Positions 1 to 6,642 of a stretch of DNA of 8,035 bases are shown piece after piece (position 1 is the stretch's first letter; every line of letters starts with the position of its first letter). The translations under genes were made by a program, and so were the position numbers. The stretch is from Bacteroidota bacterium (GTDB taxonomy: Bacteria > Zhuqueibacterota > JdFR-76 > DREG01). The stretch lies in NCBI GenBank assembly GCA_030624545.1, contig JAUXJX010000065.1, forward strand, positions 1-8,035. The letters run 5' to 3'. The notes beneath the pieces were generated by a model. It saw only the letters and a list, made by a program, of their open reading frames with translations. It made no database searches and was not told where the DNA came from.

Positions 1-1
1 A

Positions 2-1360
2 TATACATTCGGCACCGAGAATAATGAGACCAAAACGGTGTTCGCCACCGTACGGGACTCAGCAGGTAACTGGAGTGCGGCCCATAATGATTCAATGGTC
101 TTGGATACGGGTGATCCGGCGCTCTCAGACTTCATAATTTCAGATGTTTCAGCTCCGGGGAATTCTGACTCAACTCTTACAAATGAGACCAGAGTGGAAA
201 TAGAATTTGCGGCAAACGATGTCTTGCCTGGCAAGCTCTTTCGAGTTCGCATTGCTCAAGACAGCAATTTTATGAACAATGTAGCTTCTTATGTCTTTTC
301 AGCGGATGCGGTCATACAACAGAATGGTACTTTTACTCTTTTCTATGATTCCAGGCGCGAATTCTTTGTTGGCAACGCACTGGCATGCTGGGCCGTTGTT
401 GAAGACAGCGCACTGAATCAAAGCACGGTTATTCAGGATGAGATCCTGTTCACCGACGAGCTCGGAATCAAAGCCACGCTTTATGACGCGGCCGACCCGG
501 GTGATTCCCTGTTCAGTGCTTCGAATACAGTCACACTTGAAGTCAGGGAGGTCAGCGGTATATATGAAGAGGTTGCCTACTCAGAATCTCCGGACAATCT
601 GAACAATTGGACGCGAGTGACCACCGGACAACCGTTTGTTGTTTCCCACACATTTGGGTCATCGGAGTCCTTTTTTGTGGGCCGGCTATTCGTCGCGGCT
701 AGAAACTCGGCTTCAGCTTCCATTGCAAGTGCTTCTGCTTCCATCACAGTTGACCAAATTCAGCCGGAACTGTTCAGCACAACAATTCGGGCCGTATCTC
801 CTCCCGGCTCCGAGGATTATACCAACAGTACCACGGTTTCGGGTGAGGTTTGCGCACGAGATTCCGGCTTGTTGAAAGAAATTCAGATGTCCCTGGATTC
901 GACATTCTCCACATTTTCTACTACCGATATTTCCTCGGACATGACTGGTGATACTTGTATTTCTGTACCTTTTGAGATTACTACCGACAATGGTTTGAAG
1001 ACGATCTATGCAAGGATAGTTGATTTTGCTGAAAATATCGGTCAGGTTATGTCTGATCAGATCATCGCCGATTTTGATCCGATTAAGGAGGTATCGAACT
1101 TCCCCAATCCTTTCAATCCGAATTTAGAACCTACGACCCTGGTGGTTAAATCGGATGGCAATTTGAGAATTGAAGTGAAGATTTATGATCTGTTTGGCAA
1201 CCTGGTTCGTGAATATGATGTGCCCTCCGGAGCAATCTACAATCAAATTGAGTGGGACGGCCGCAATGGGAAGCACGAGATTGTGGCCAACGGCGGATAC
1301 ATCTGTATAGTTAGAGTCGGCAATGAAGTTCGAAAACGCAAAATAGCAGTACTGAAATGA
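2..1360 (+). CDS. Ig-repeat surface/secreted protein with C-terminal FlgD-like (FPNPFNP) domain, 5' partial
   Basis: The reading frame is open from base 2, and the first residues already continue a domain, so the gene starts upstream; the GTG at 38 is not a credible start. About 452 residues are visible. They form Ig-like units of roughly 100 residues, each ending in a recognisably similar strand followed by an Asp/Pro-rich junction. Compare TKTVFATVRDSAGN at the window start with LKTIYARIVDFAEN near base 1000. The last ~87 residues (from base 1097) carry FPNPFNP, then IYDLFGNLVRE, a WDGRN turn, GGYICIV and a basic end KRKIAVLK. This is the pattern of FlgD-like Ig domains found at the C-termini of secreted proteins in FCB-group bacteria, where related domains act in type IX-type sorting. 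The stop codon overlaps the start of the PorV-like gene. I infer a secreted or surface-anchored adhesin or structural protein; no catalytic domain is visible in this part. Confidence 0.85.
   Translation, partial: YTFGTENNETKTVFATVRDSAGNWSAAHNDSMVLDTGDPALSDFIISDVSAPGNSDSTLTNETRVEIEFAANDVLPGKLFRVRIAQDSNFMNNVASYVFSADAVIQQNGTFTLFYDSRREFFVGNALACWAVVEDSALNQSTVIQDEILFTDELGIKATLYDAADPGDSLFSASNTVTLEVREVSGIYEEVAYSESPDNLNNWTRVTTGQPFVVSHTFGSSESFFVGRLFVAARNSASASIASASASITVDQIQPELFSTTIRAVSPPGSEDYTNSTTVSGEVCARDSGLLKEIQMSLDSTFSTFSTTDISSDMTGDTCISVPFEITTDNGLKTIYARIVDFAENIGQVMSDQIIADFDPIKEVSNFPNPFNPNLEPTTLVVKSDGNLRIEVKIYDLFGNLVREYDVPSGAIYNQIEWDGRNGKHEIVANGGYICIVRVGNEVRKRKIAVLK
1097..1357 (+). other. FlgD-like Ig / T9SS-like C-terminal domain
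   Basis: This is a protein domain inside the first gene. It opens with FPNPFNP (1100-1120), continues through a beta-strand with the IYDLFGNLV motif and the WDG turn, and ends in a strand followed by KRKIAVLK. The order (Pro/Asn-rich entry, 'D..G..V', 'W.G.n..G..v..G.Y', basic last strand) is that of FlgD-like Ig domains at the ends of FCB-group exported proteins. Whether it is cleaved as a sorting signal or kept as a structural domain cannot be told from sequence. Confidence 0.8.
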
Positions 1361-3342
1361 AACTAATTCGACATAAAATCTCCCCCAGCATTTCGAAAGA
1401 GTGGAAGTGCTTTGTCACGGCCATTTATGTGATTGCCTTCATTGGAATGAATTCCAGTGCGGTTCTTGCACAAGGAGACGCGGGCCAGCCCGGTGAGTTT
1501 TTGCGATATGGCGTAAATGCTCGTGCATTGGCCATGGGGCGAGCCTTTACTGCCGTGACCGATAATGCCAATGCGGTTCATTGGAATCCGGGTGCGCTTT
1601 ATGACATTATTCGGGATGGATTCAGCTTTTCCTTCATGTTCTCAAAATTGTATGAATCTACAAATTATAACTTTGCGGCTTTTGCTTTACCAATTGAACT
1701 ACTCGTTTCTGATAGCAGATCAGGGATTGGCGGGGAGTTGAAAAATTGGAACCTCGGATTTGGCTTTCTTGCCTTATCCAGCGATGATTTTGAAGTCAGA
1801 AACCGTGATAATCAGAAAACCGGTGAAACGTTTTCAGACACGCAGTCCGCCATCTATTTTTCTCTGGCCCGGTCATTCGTGTACAAGGGCCATCGTTTTG
1901 GTATTGGCGCCAACTATAAGCTTTTGAGCCATAAGTTGTTTGGGCAAAATGCGGATGTGGCTGCATTCGATGTCGGCTTAAAAGTACAGCCAAATATCTC
2001 CTGGCTTGGATTTGGTTTGGCGCTTAAGAACATCAATTCTCCGGATTTCGGTTTCGCAAGCGGCGGCGAGGATGTAATTCCGTTCTCGGCGAGAGCAGGT
2101 GTTGCGATTCATCCACGAACCGGTATGAAACTGCTTGATGGACTACTTCTTTCATTTGATTTCATGGCCGTTCCTCCAGGCGAGAGGGATCGAGAGTGGT
2201 TCGTTGGCGCGGAATACGATTTGTCCAGGGTTTATAACATGGTGCCGATTAAGCTGCGCCTGGGAGTGAATTCACAAGAGGATCTCTCGTTTGGCTTGAA
2301 CCTGGATTTACCCAATAGTACTTTTCTTGCGAAGTCCAATCAACTGCTGCCAAAATTGGATTGGGCATACCTCTCCGACGGAGCGACTTCATTGGGCGGG
2401 CTTTCGGAAAGATTCTCTGCGGATTTCAGCTATACTCCGTATACGAGCGAAAGATGGTACAAGCGGGGACTGCAAAAGTTCAGTGAACGCAAGTTTTTGG
2501 ATGCACGGGAGGATTTTCGCAGATCGATCGAAGCCAAAAACCCCGGGCTTACCAGTTTTCCTGCGTCCTCTTTATTGCGTCTCGGAGACATTGAAGTGCA
2601 AGTTAGCGAAGACAAGTTAAACGCTTTGAAATCCTCCTTGAAGTACTATGAGGATGGCTTCAGCCTGGATCGCCCAAAGCTCGACTCTGAATCGGAGTTG
2701 AACTATCGATCCGCCATCAATTACGTGCAAGCTCTGATGCAGGAGAAAAGATATAATGATGTTGTAAGATATACTTCCGTGGATACCAGTTGGCTGGATG
2801 AACCTGGCCGGACCTTAGCGGACCCGGACGTAATTTGTTTGAGAAGTTGGGCTCATTATCACCTGCAAGAATACGACAATGCCTTGTGGTTTTCACAAAA
2901 GGCCGGAAACATACTCTGTGATTTCCTGATCGGAATAATCTACCTGCATCAAGAGAGATACGAAGAGGCGAGGGAAGTATTCTCAAACATATCTCAAAGA
3001 GAAGACTATGCATTGCCCGAACAAATTTATGTCCATCCTTTCCGGGACGGATTGATCCTCGATGATGCCCAGTTTCTCTATGCTTATGCAGGATACAAAT
3101 TATTTAGCCCCGATGAGACTATGCTGGACGGTCGACAATTGTCAGAGCTGGCGCAGATTCAGCGCTACTATCCACTTTCCGATATCAACAAATTCTTGCA
3201 AGCGGAGTTTCGATTTGAGAGATTGGTTAACATGGTCTATGGCAGCCGCAGTAATTCCTTTGAACAATATTATCAGCAATATTTGAGTGCAATCAAGGAA
3301 GGATTTGTATCGATTCCCTTTCTAGTTTCCCAAACAAGATAG
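1357..3342 (+). CDS. PorV/PorQ-like outer-membrane barrel fused to C-terminal TPR-like domain
   Basis: The protein has 661 residues. Residues 1-38 look like a signal peptide: a basic start, a hydrophobic stretch around FVTAIYVIAFIG, and likely cleavage near AVLA-Q. Residues 45-80 carry the PorV/PorQ family opening, GEFLRYGVNARALAMGRAF followed by AVTDNANAVHWNPGAL. Alternating beta-strands rich in Gly and aromatics follow to about residue 360, including GIGANYKLLSHKL and AFDVGLKV, typical of this FadL-like barrel. From about 365 the character changes to amphipathic helices with TPR-like signatures (RWYKRGLQKFSERKFLDARE; YHLQEYDNALWFSQKA; IYLHQERYEEAREVFSNI). PorV proteins are usually about 300-400 residues, so roughly 290 residues are added here. 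The ATG overlaps the preceding stop as ATGA and has no strong Shine-Dalgarno sequence, which suggests translational coupling to the surface-protein gene. PorV proteins act as outer-membrane carriers in type IX secretion; that role here is inferred. Confidence 0.82.
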   Translation: MKLIRHKISPSISKEWKCFVTAIYVIAFIGMNSSAVLAQGDAGQPGEFLRYGVNARALAMGRAFTAVTDNANAVHWNPGALYDIIRDGFSFSFMFSKLYESTNYNFAAFALPIELLVSDSRSGIGGELKNWNLGFGFLALSSDDFEVRNRDNQKTGETFSDTQSAIYFSLARSFVYKGHRFGIGANYKLLSHKLFGQNADVAAFDVGLKVQPNISWLGFGLALKNINSPDFGFASGGEDVIPFSARAGVAIHPRTGMKLLDGLLLSFDFMAVPPGERDREWFVGAEYDLSRVYNMVPIKLRLGVNSQEDLSFGLNLDLPNSTFLAKSNQLLPKLDWAYLSDGATSLGGLSERFSADFSYTPYTSERWYKRGLQKFSERKFLDAREDFRRSIEAKNPGLTSFPASSLLRLGDIEVQVSEDKLNALKSSLKYYEDGFSLDRPKLDSESELNYRSAINYVQALMQEKRYNDVVRYTSVDTSWLDEPGRTLADPDVICLRSWAHYHLQEYDNALWFSQKAGNILCDFLIGIIYLHQERYEEAREVFSNISQREDYALPEQIYVHPFRDGLILDDAQFLYAYAGYKLFSPDETMLDGRQLSELAQIQRYYPLSDINKFLQAEFRFERLVNMVYGSRSNSFEQYYQQYLSAIKEGFVSIPFLVSQTR

Positions 3343-3345
3343 GAG
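3341..3345 (+). promoter_or_regulatory. Shine-Dalgarno AGGAG for the ExbB/TolQ-like gene
   Basis: AGGAG begins inside the TAG stop of the PorV-like gene and lies 8 bases before the ATG at 3354. It supports that start and shows a close-packed operon junction. Confidence 0.75.
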
Positions 3346-3353
3346 ACTCAATT

Positions 3354-4730
3354 ATGAGTTATCGTAAATGCATGATATTTGGCGGTCTTATCCTATTTCT
3401 AGTTGCCTTTCAAACAGGATTTGTTGATGCCCAGCCTCTATATGACATCCGGATGAACCCCAATATCGAGCGAATCGTGAAAAAGAATTTTCTGGGGATT
3501 CCCAAAAGTGAGGACATTACGCTCGCCTGGCGGGTAATGGAATACACAAACGGAACATATCAGGAAACGGCCATTAACAAGTTATTCAATTACGAAGTTT
3601 ACTCCTCGGCAAATGATAGTTCATTTGCCTCTCCTAACATCATGCGACCCGGACAGGTAGGTTCTGTTCTTATCCCGGATTTGAAGATGGGAGAGACATA
3701 TTATTTCCGCGTACAGGCCATCGATCAGAATAATCAGCTCTATCATTCAAATATTGTCTGGGTTAAGCCTGGGCGGGCGGCGGAAGGAGGAGGCGGTGAT
3801 GAAGATATCGGCGAGGTTTCTTGGACCGCCTATATCCCTTTTCATGGCAGATTCCCACTTACCTTGCTGGGCCAGCGCGCAGTTTATGACAGAGCCACCT
3901 TATTGGGTAAGGCCGCATTTTGGGTGATCTGGTGGTTTATGCTGGTGGGCATACTCATCTGGATTGCGTGCATACGGGTATTCAGCCTTGGCAAAATCTT
4001 TCCAATGAGTAAGCTTTCGTCTTTCAAGCTTTATAACTACGGGTTTCAATACGATTCAGCATTTCAGCATCGTAAAAATAAGGAGTTCTTCGGGGAGGAC
4101 GGGATTATCCATAGCTGGAAGAAAGTCATCGAATCCACAGCCGGGCTATTGGACAAACCGCCCAAATTGGAGGGGGATAAGAGCTTGGATTTTGACAGAC
4201 TGCGAACTAGCATCGCGACCTGGTGGCGGGATGTCGGCAGAATCGAAATCCAAAAATTGCAAAAGGACATTGATCCTTATTGTGATAGGTTTTCTACTGC
4301 GAGAATTATTCGAGCGGGCTTGGCGAATCATGAAATAAATGGATATAAATTCATGGAAGCTTCTTCCGAAGTTGACCGTGCCATTGAAAACCGTGCAATG
4401 ATGGAAATCGAGCAGCTCAAAGGAAGATCGAAACTCGAGTGGCTTTGGAACCTGGGCGCACTTGCCCCGTTGATTGGACTCTTTGGAACCGTAACGGGTA
4501 TTTCCGTATCTTTCCAGAATCTCGCAACCCAGAGCGAAAGAGGGATTGTTGACGCCAGCGCAAAAATTACTCAACTGGCTGGCGGAATCAACGAGGCGCT
4601 ATGGACCACAATATTCGGATTAACCGCGGGTATTCTGCTCACTGTTCTTTATTATGTGTTCAAAAGTAAGATGGATTGGGTCTACGGCAAGTGGGAAGAA
4701 ATTTATGTAGATGTATCCGAAAAACTCTAG
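3354..4730 (+). CDS. MotA/TolQ/ExbB proton-channel protein with signal peptide and periplasmic FN3-like domain
   Basis: The protein has 458 residues, about twice the usual TolQ/ExbB length (~230-245). Residues 1-26 are a signal peptide (hydrophobic core GGLILFLVAF, likely cleavage after VDA). Residues ~52-138 look like a fibronectin type III fold (ITLAWRVMEY, then the LKMGETYYFRVQAID strand), followed by a GGGG linker at 145-148. The first core transmembrane helix is ~187-208 (AAFWVIWWFMLVGILIWIACI). A cytoplasmic helical region then runs to ~360. The other two core helices carry the family signature: WLWNLGALAPLIGLFGTVTG (363-382) and GGINEALWTTIFGLTAGILL (410-429). The channel-lining Thr positions, in GTVTG and ALWTT, are present. 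The usual Pro of the 'GLavAIPA' segment appears to be absent (GLTAGILLTV). It should assemble with the two ExbD-like proteins downstream as a proton-driven inner-membrane motor. The signal peptide and FN3 domain make the N-terminus periplasmic, allowing contact with envelope partners. Confidence 0.88.
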   Translation: MSYRKCMIFGGLILFLVAFQTGFVDAQPLYDIRMNPNIERIVKKNFLGIPKSEDITLAWRVMEYTNGTYQETAINKLFNYEVYSSANDSSFASPNIMRPGQVGSVLIPDLKMGETYYFRVQAIDQNNQLYHSNIVWVKPGRAAEGGGGDEDIGEVSWTAYIPFHGRFPLTLLGQRAVYDRATLLGKAAFWVIWWFMLVGILIWIACIRVFSLGKIFPMSKLSSFKLYNYGFQYDSAFQHRKNKEFFGEDGIIHSWKKVIESTAGLLDKPPKLEGDKSLDFDRLRTSIATWWRDVGRIEIQKLQKDIDPYCDRFSTARIIRAGLANHEINGYKFMEASSEVDRAIENRAMMEIEQLKGRSKLEWLWNLGALAPLIGLFGTVTGISVSFQNLATQSERGIVDASAKITQLAGGINEALWTTIFGLTAGILLTVLYYVFKSKMDWVYGKWEEIYVDVSEKL

Positions 4731-4748
4731 TCAATAATTGGCACTGCT

Positions 4749-5351
4749 ATGGTATTTCGCAAGATAGATCCGGCAAAGGACATTGAGCTTCCGACATTTA
4801 TTGATGTTGTTTTTCTTCTATTGATCTTTTTCCTGGTGTCCTATTCACCTATTACACCCAAAAAGGGACAGGAGGAGCTGGAATTAAGTCTTCCTACTGC
4901 CCAGGGTGCGGGTGAGGTCAACGTTAATGAACCACTAGAAACGATGCTCATTGAAATCGTTCCTCTAAAGTCTGAGGAGAACAAAGAGGATTATGAAGTA
5001 TGGGTCCTCCTGCCCTTCGAGAGTTATTCCAATTCTCAAAAAGGCAGAGTTACCTACAGGGATGCGAAGACGTTTTCCATGCAATTTCAACGCACGGCTG
5101 TTCTGCCCAAAGATGTTGCGGCGCTCAATGAGGCTGATTTCCTAAGGCTTCCCGCCATCCAACTGATGAACGATCAGATTGATAGCTACGTGACGAGCCA
5201 GTTTAGAATTCCGCATCCGACAAACAGGATCGATATTAGAGCCGACCAGGACGTTCAGTTTCGAATAATAGATTTTATTATGGACAAATGCAGTTCCTAT
5301 GAGGACTTAGTGCCAAGCATGGTCTTTCGTACAAGATTTAAGGTGGAGTAA
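4749..5351 (+). CDS. ExbD/TolR-family biopolymer transport protein (first copy)
   Basis: The protein has 200 residues, longer than E. coli ExbD or TolR (~140). A short cytoplasmic N-terminus leads into ELPTFIDVVFLLLIFFLVSY (13-32), a single transmembrane helix with the conserved membrane Asp at residue 19, the proposed proton-carrying residue of the family. The periplasmic part contains a longer middle insertion (~55-140). It ends with RIDIRADQDVQFRIIDFIMD (160-179), which matches the family's usual 'v.I.aD...y..vi.vmd' strand-helix element. A lone Cys follows at 181. The gene lies 18 bases after the ExbB-like gene. No clear Shine-Dalgarno sequence precedes the ATG, so re-initiation after the upstream gene is likely; the start is nonetheless fixed by the short N-terminus typical of the family. 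It is expected to be the TolR/ExbD partner of the proton channel. Confidence 0.9.
   Translation: MVFRKIDPAKDIELPTFIDVVFLLLIFFLVSYSPITPKKGQEELELSLPTAQGAGEVNVNEPLETMLIEIVPLKSEENKEDYEVWVLLPFESYSNSQKGRVTYRDAKTFSMQFQRTAVLPKDVAALNEADFLRLPAIQLMNDQIDSYVTSQFRIPHPTNRIDIRADQDVQFRIIDFIMDKCSSYEDLVPSMVFRTRFKVE
5345..5348 (+). promoter_or_regulatory. Shine-Dalgarno GGAG for the second ExbD-like gene
   Basis: GGAG lies in the last codons of the first ExbD-like gene, 7 bases before the ATG at 5356, and supports that start. The two ExbD genes are separated by only 4 bases. Confidence 0.7.
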
Positions 5352-5355
5352 ACCG

Positions 5356-5973
5356 ATGAAGCCAATCAAAGGAGGCAACGAACGCAGGAAATTGGCTCTC
5401 ATCTCCCTGATAGATGTAGTGTTCATTCTGCTGATTTTCTTTTTGGTTTCCGTGTTTTTTTCGTCTCTACCAAATGAAGAAAGAAAGCTCTTCCTCCCTA
5501 CACCCAAAAATGAGCCGGGATCGGCCCAGGTGCTCATTCAATTGATTGATGATGAGTCCTTTTTTTACATCGATCCACTAGTTACCGAGACTCTGGTAAA
5601 CGACATCACCATAATAGACAACAGGGGAGGTTCATTGGCGGAGAAGAGGAATGTGTTGCTAAGGCGATGTACATTTCCAATGCGCGATGAGAGGAGCGGT
5701 TTGAACAACTTGGTCGAGAAAATCAATGGGCTGATCGATCATGCGAATTTGCACCCGGAGGAAGAATATTTCGTCATCATTCGCTGTCCCGGTGAGCTGC
5801 CTTACAGGAAAGTGATTGAACTCATTCAGCTTCTCGGAAGGGCGACATATAAGAATATTCAGTATGGCTGTGTAGGGGGAACGATTAGCGACATTCGTGG
5901 AAGCAAGAAAATTGAGAAGCGGCTTGTTCCCGAAGAAGGCCAAATGAGAAAAAACGTCATAATCGAATTTTAA
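5356..5973 (+). CDS. ExbD/TolR-family biopolymer transport protein (second, divergent copy)
   Basis: The protein has 205 residues. A basic N-terminus (NERRKLAL) precedes the helix ISLIDVVFILLIFFLVSVFF (16-35), with the family Asp at residue 20. The membrane segment is nearly the same as in the preceding gene, but the periplasmic part is very different in sequence. It has three Cys (105, 144, 172). Its C-terminal half, from EEYFVIIRCPGELPYRKVIE (135-154) to NIQYGCVGG (166-174), fits the ExbD periplasmic pattern of strand, helix, strand. It ends in a charged tail rich in Lys/Arg/Glu. The divergence suggests an old paralogue pair forming a heteromeric TolR-like component beside a single ExbB/TolQ-like channel, rather than a recent duplication. 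The arrangement of one TolQ-like and two TolR-like genes is also known from the Myxococcus AglRQS motor. Confidence 0.88.
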   Translation: MKPIKGGNERRKLALISLIDVVFILLIFFLVSVFFSSLPNEERKLFLPTPKNEPGSAQVLIQLIDDESFFYIDPLVTETLVNDITIIDNRGGSLAEKRNVLLRRCTFPMRDERSGLNNLVEKINGLIDHANLHPEEEYFVIIRCPGELPYRKVIELIQLLGRATYKNIQYGCVGGTISDIRGSKKIEKRLVPEEGQMRKNVIIEF

Positions 5974-5992
5974 CAAGGCGAATAGACAGGAC

Positions 5993-6586
5993 ATGTTAAA
6001 GAAGATTCTTGGCATCTTTTTCGCAGTACTCTTTGTCGTTTTCCTGGTAATATATGTTTACCGAGCAGTGGTTCTATCCGGAATTCCAATCGAAGACGCT
6101 GATCTGGGCAACATCGTGGAAGAAGCTCCCCCGCCGGCAAGGCCGGGTACCCAGAGTCTTATTCTCACCGGACCTCTAATCAAACCACTGGTTTTTGCGT
6201 TAAATATGAGGACACCCGGGATGAGAAGCCTCGATTGGTCTGCCCTTAATGATGTTGATTTTACCGCGGACGTCCGCGTGACTGCCAAAGTAGGTGAGGA
6301 CGGCGCTCTGAAATTTAACCCTCTTGATGATGTTTATTGTCCGGGTCATGCTAAGGCCGGGGAAATGATTGGCAATGTCATGCGGTCGTGGACCTACTCG
6401 CCCTATAAGACCGGTACCATCGTGTTCCGTTATAATGTTGGAGCAGTCGGCAAGAAACTAACCATCGATGTTTCCAAATTAAGGCGGCGTGAGGGAGTAG
6501 ATCCGGACACACCGTTGAAAGACGGATTGCTTTACTTTATCGACGGCGGTCTAAAGGGCGGTGAAGTTAAAATCAAGACCTGGTAG
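5993..6586 (+). CDS. TonB-like protein with very short periplasmic linker
   Basis: The protein has 197 residues. A Lys-Lys start is followed by one hydrophobic helix (ILGIFFAVLFVVFLVIYVY, 5-23), which fits an uncleaved inner-membrane anchor. A short Pro-containing stretch (EEAPPPARPG, 43-52) follows. Residues ~88-150 fit the TonB C-terminal pattern: strand DFTADVRVTAKVGEDGAL, a helix around HAKAGEMIGNVM, then RSWTYSPYKTGTIVFRYNVG, which matches the 'W.f.Pa...G..v' end of the family. A further ~45 residues of unassigned tail follow. The gene comes 19 bases after the ExbD pair, as expected for the energy-transducing partner of an ExbBD motor. AGGA lies very close to the ATG (5988-5991), so the ribosome binding site is weak or unusual; an AAGG at 5975-5978 is farther away than ideal. 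The linker is much shorter than in E. coli TonB. Similarity is by pattern only, so the TonB assignment is moderate. Confidence 0.68.
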   Translation: MLKKILGIFFAVLFVVFLVIYVYRAVVLSGIPIEDADLGNIVEEAPPPARPGTQSLILTGPLIKPLVFALNMRTPGMRSLDWSALNDVDFTADVRVTAKVGEDGALKFNPLDDVYCPGHAKAGEMIGNVMRSWTYSPYKTGTIVFRYNVGAVGKKLTIDVSKLRRREGVDPDTPLKDGLLYFIDGGLKGGEVKIKTW

Positions 6587-6632
6587 AGGCTGCTTGTCAG
6601 GCTCTTAATTTTGGATCTGGAACGTAGACGCT

Positions 6633-6638
6633 GGAGAG
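6633..6638 (+). promoter_or_regulatory. Shine-Dalgarno GGAGAG for the TPR-protein gene
   Basis: GGAGAG ends 4 bases before the ATG at 6643. An in-frame TAG at 6625-6627 blocks any earlier start, so this site fixes the gene start. The 56-base gap before it (6587-6642) shows no clear hairpin terminator and no matched -35/-10 pair. Confidence 0.75.
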
Positions 6639-6642
6639 CTTA

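Noticed and set aside
38..40. GTG as the start of the first gene
   Set aside because: The frame is open upstream to the window edge, and the residues before and after it form one continuous Ig-like strand, so the true start is outside the window.
711..750. Ser/Ala-rich low-complexity stretch in the Ig-repeat protein
   Set aside because: It is a short compositional bias within a beta-strand region, with mixed codons and no exact nucleotide repeat; not a repeat element.
4146..4574. 142-codon open frame on the - strand inside the ExbB/TolQ-like gene
   Set aside because: It lies wholly antisense to a gene with strong family motifs, its translation shows no recognisable domain, and no ribosome binding or promoter signal stands out.
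5659..6015. 118-codon open frame on the - strand across the second ExbD and TonB-like gene junction
   Set aside because: It overlaps two well-supported genes, and its composition looks like a reverse-strand shadow with no domain pattern.
6587..6642. Possible promoter or terminator in the 56-base gap before the TPR gene (TTGTCA at 6594-6599)
   Set aside because: No -10 element sits at the right distance from TTGTCA, and the nearby repeated AGGCT is direct rather than inverted, so neither a promoter nor a hairpin terminator is supported.
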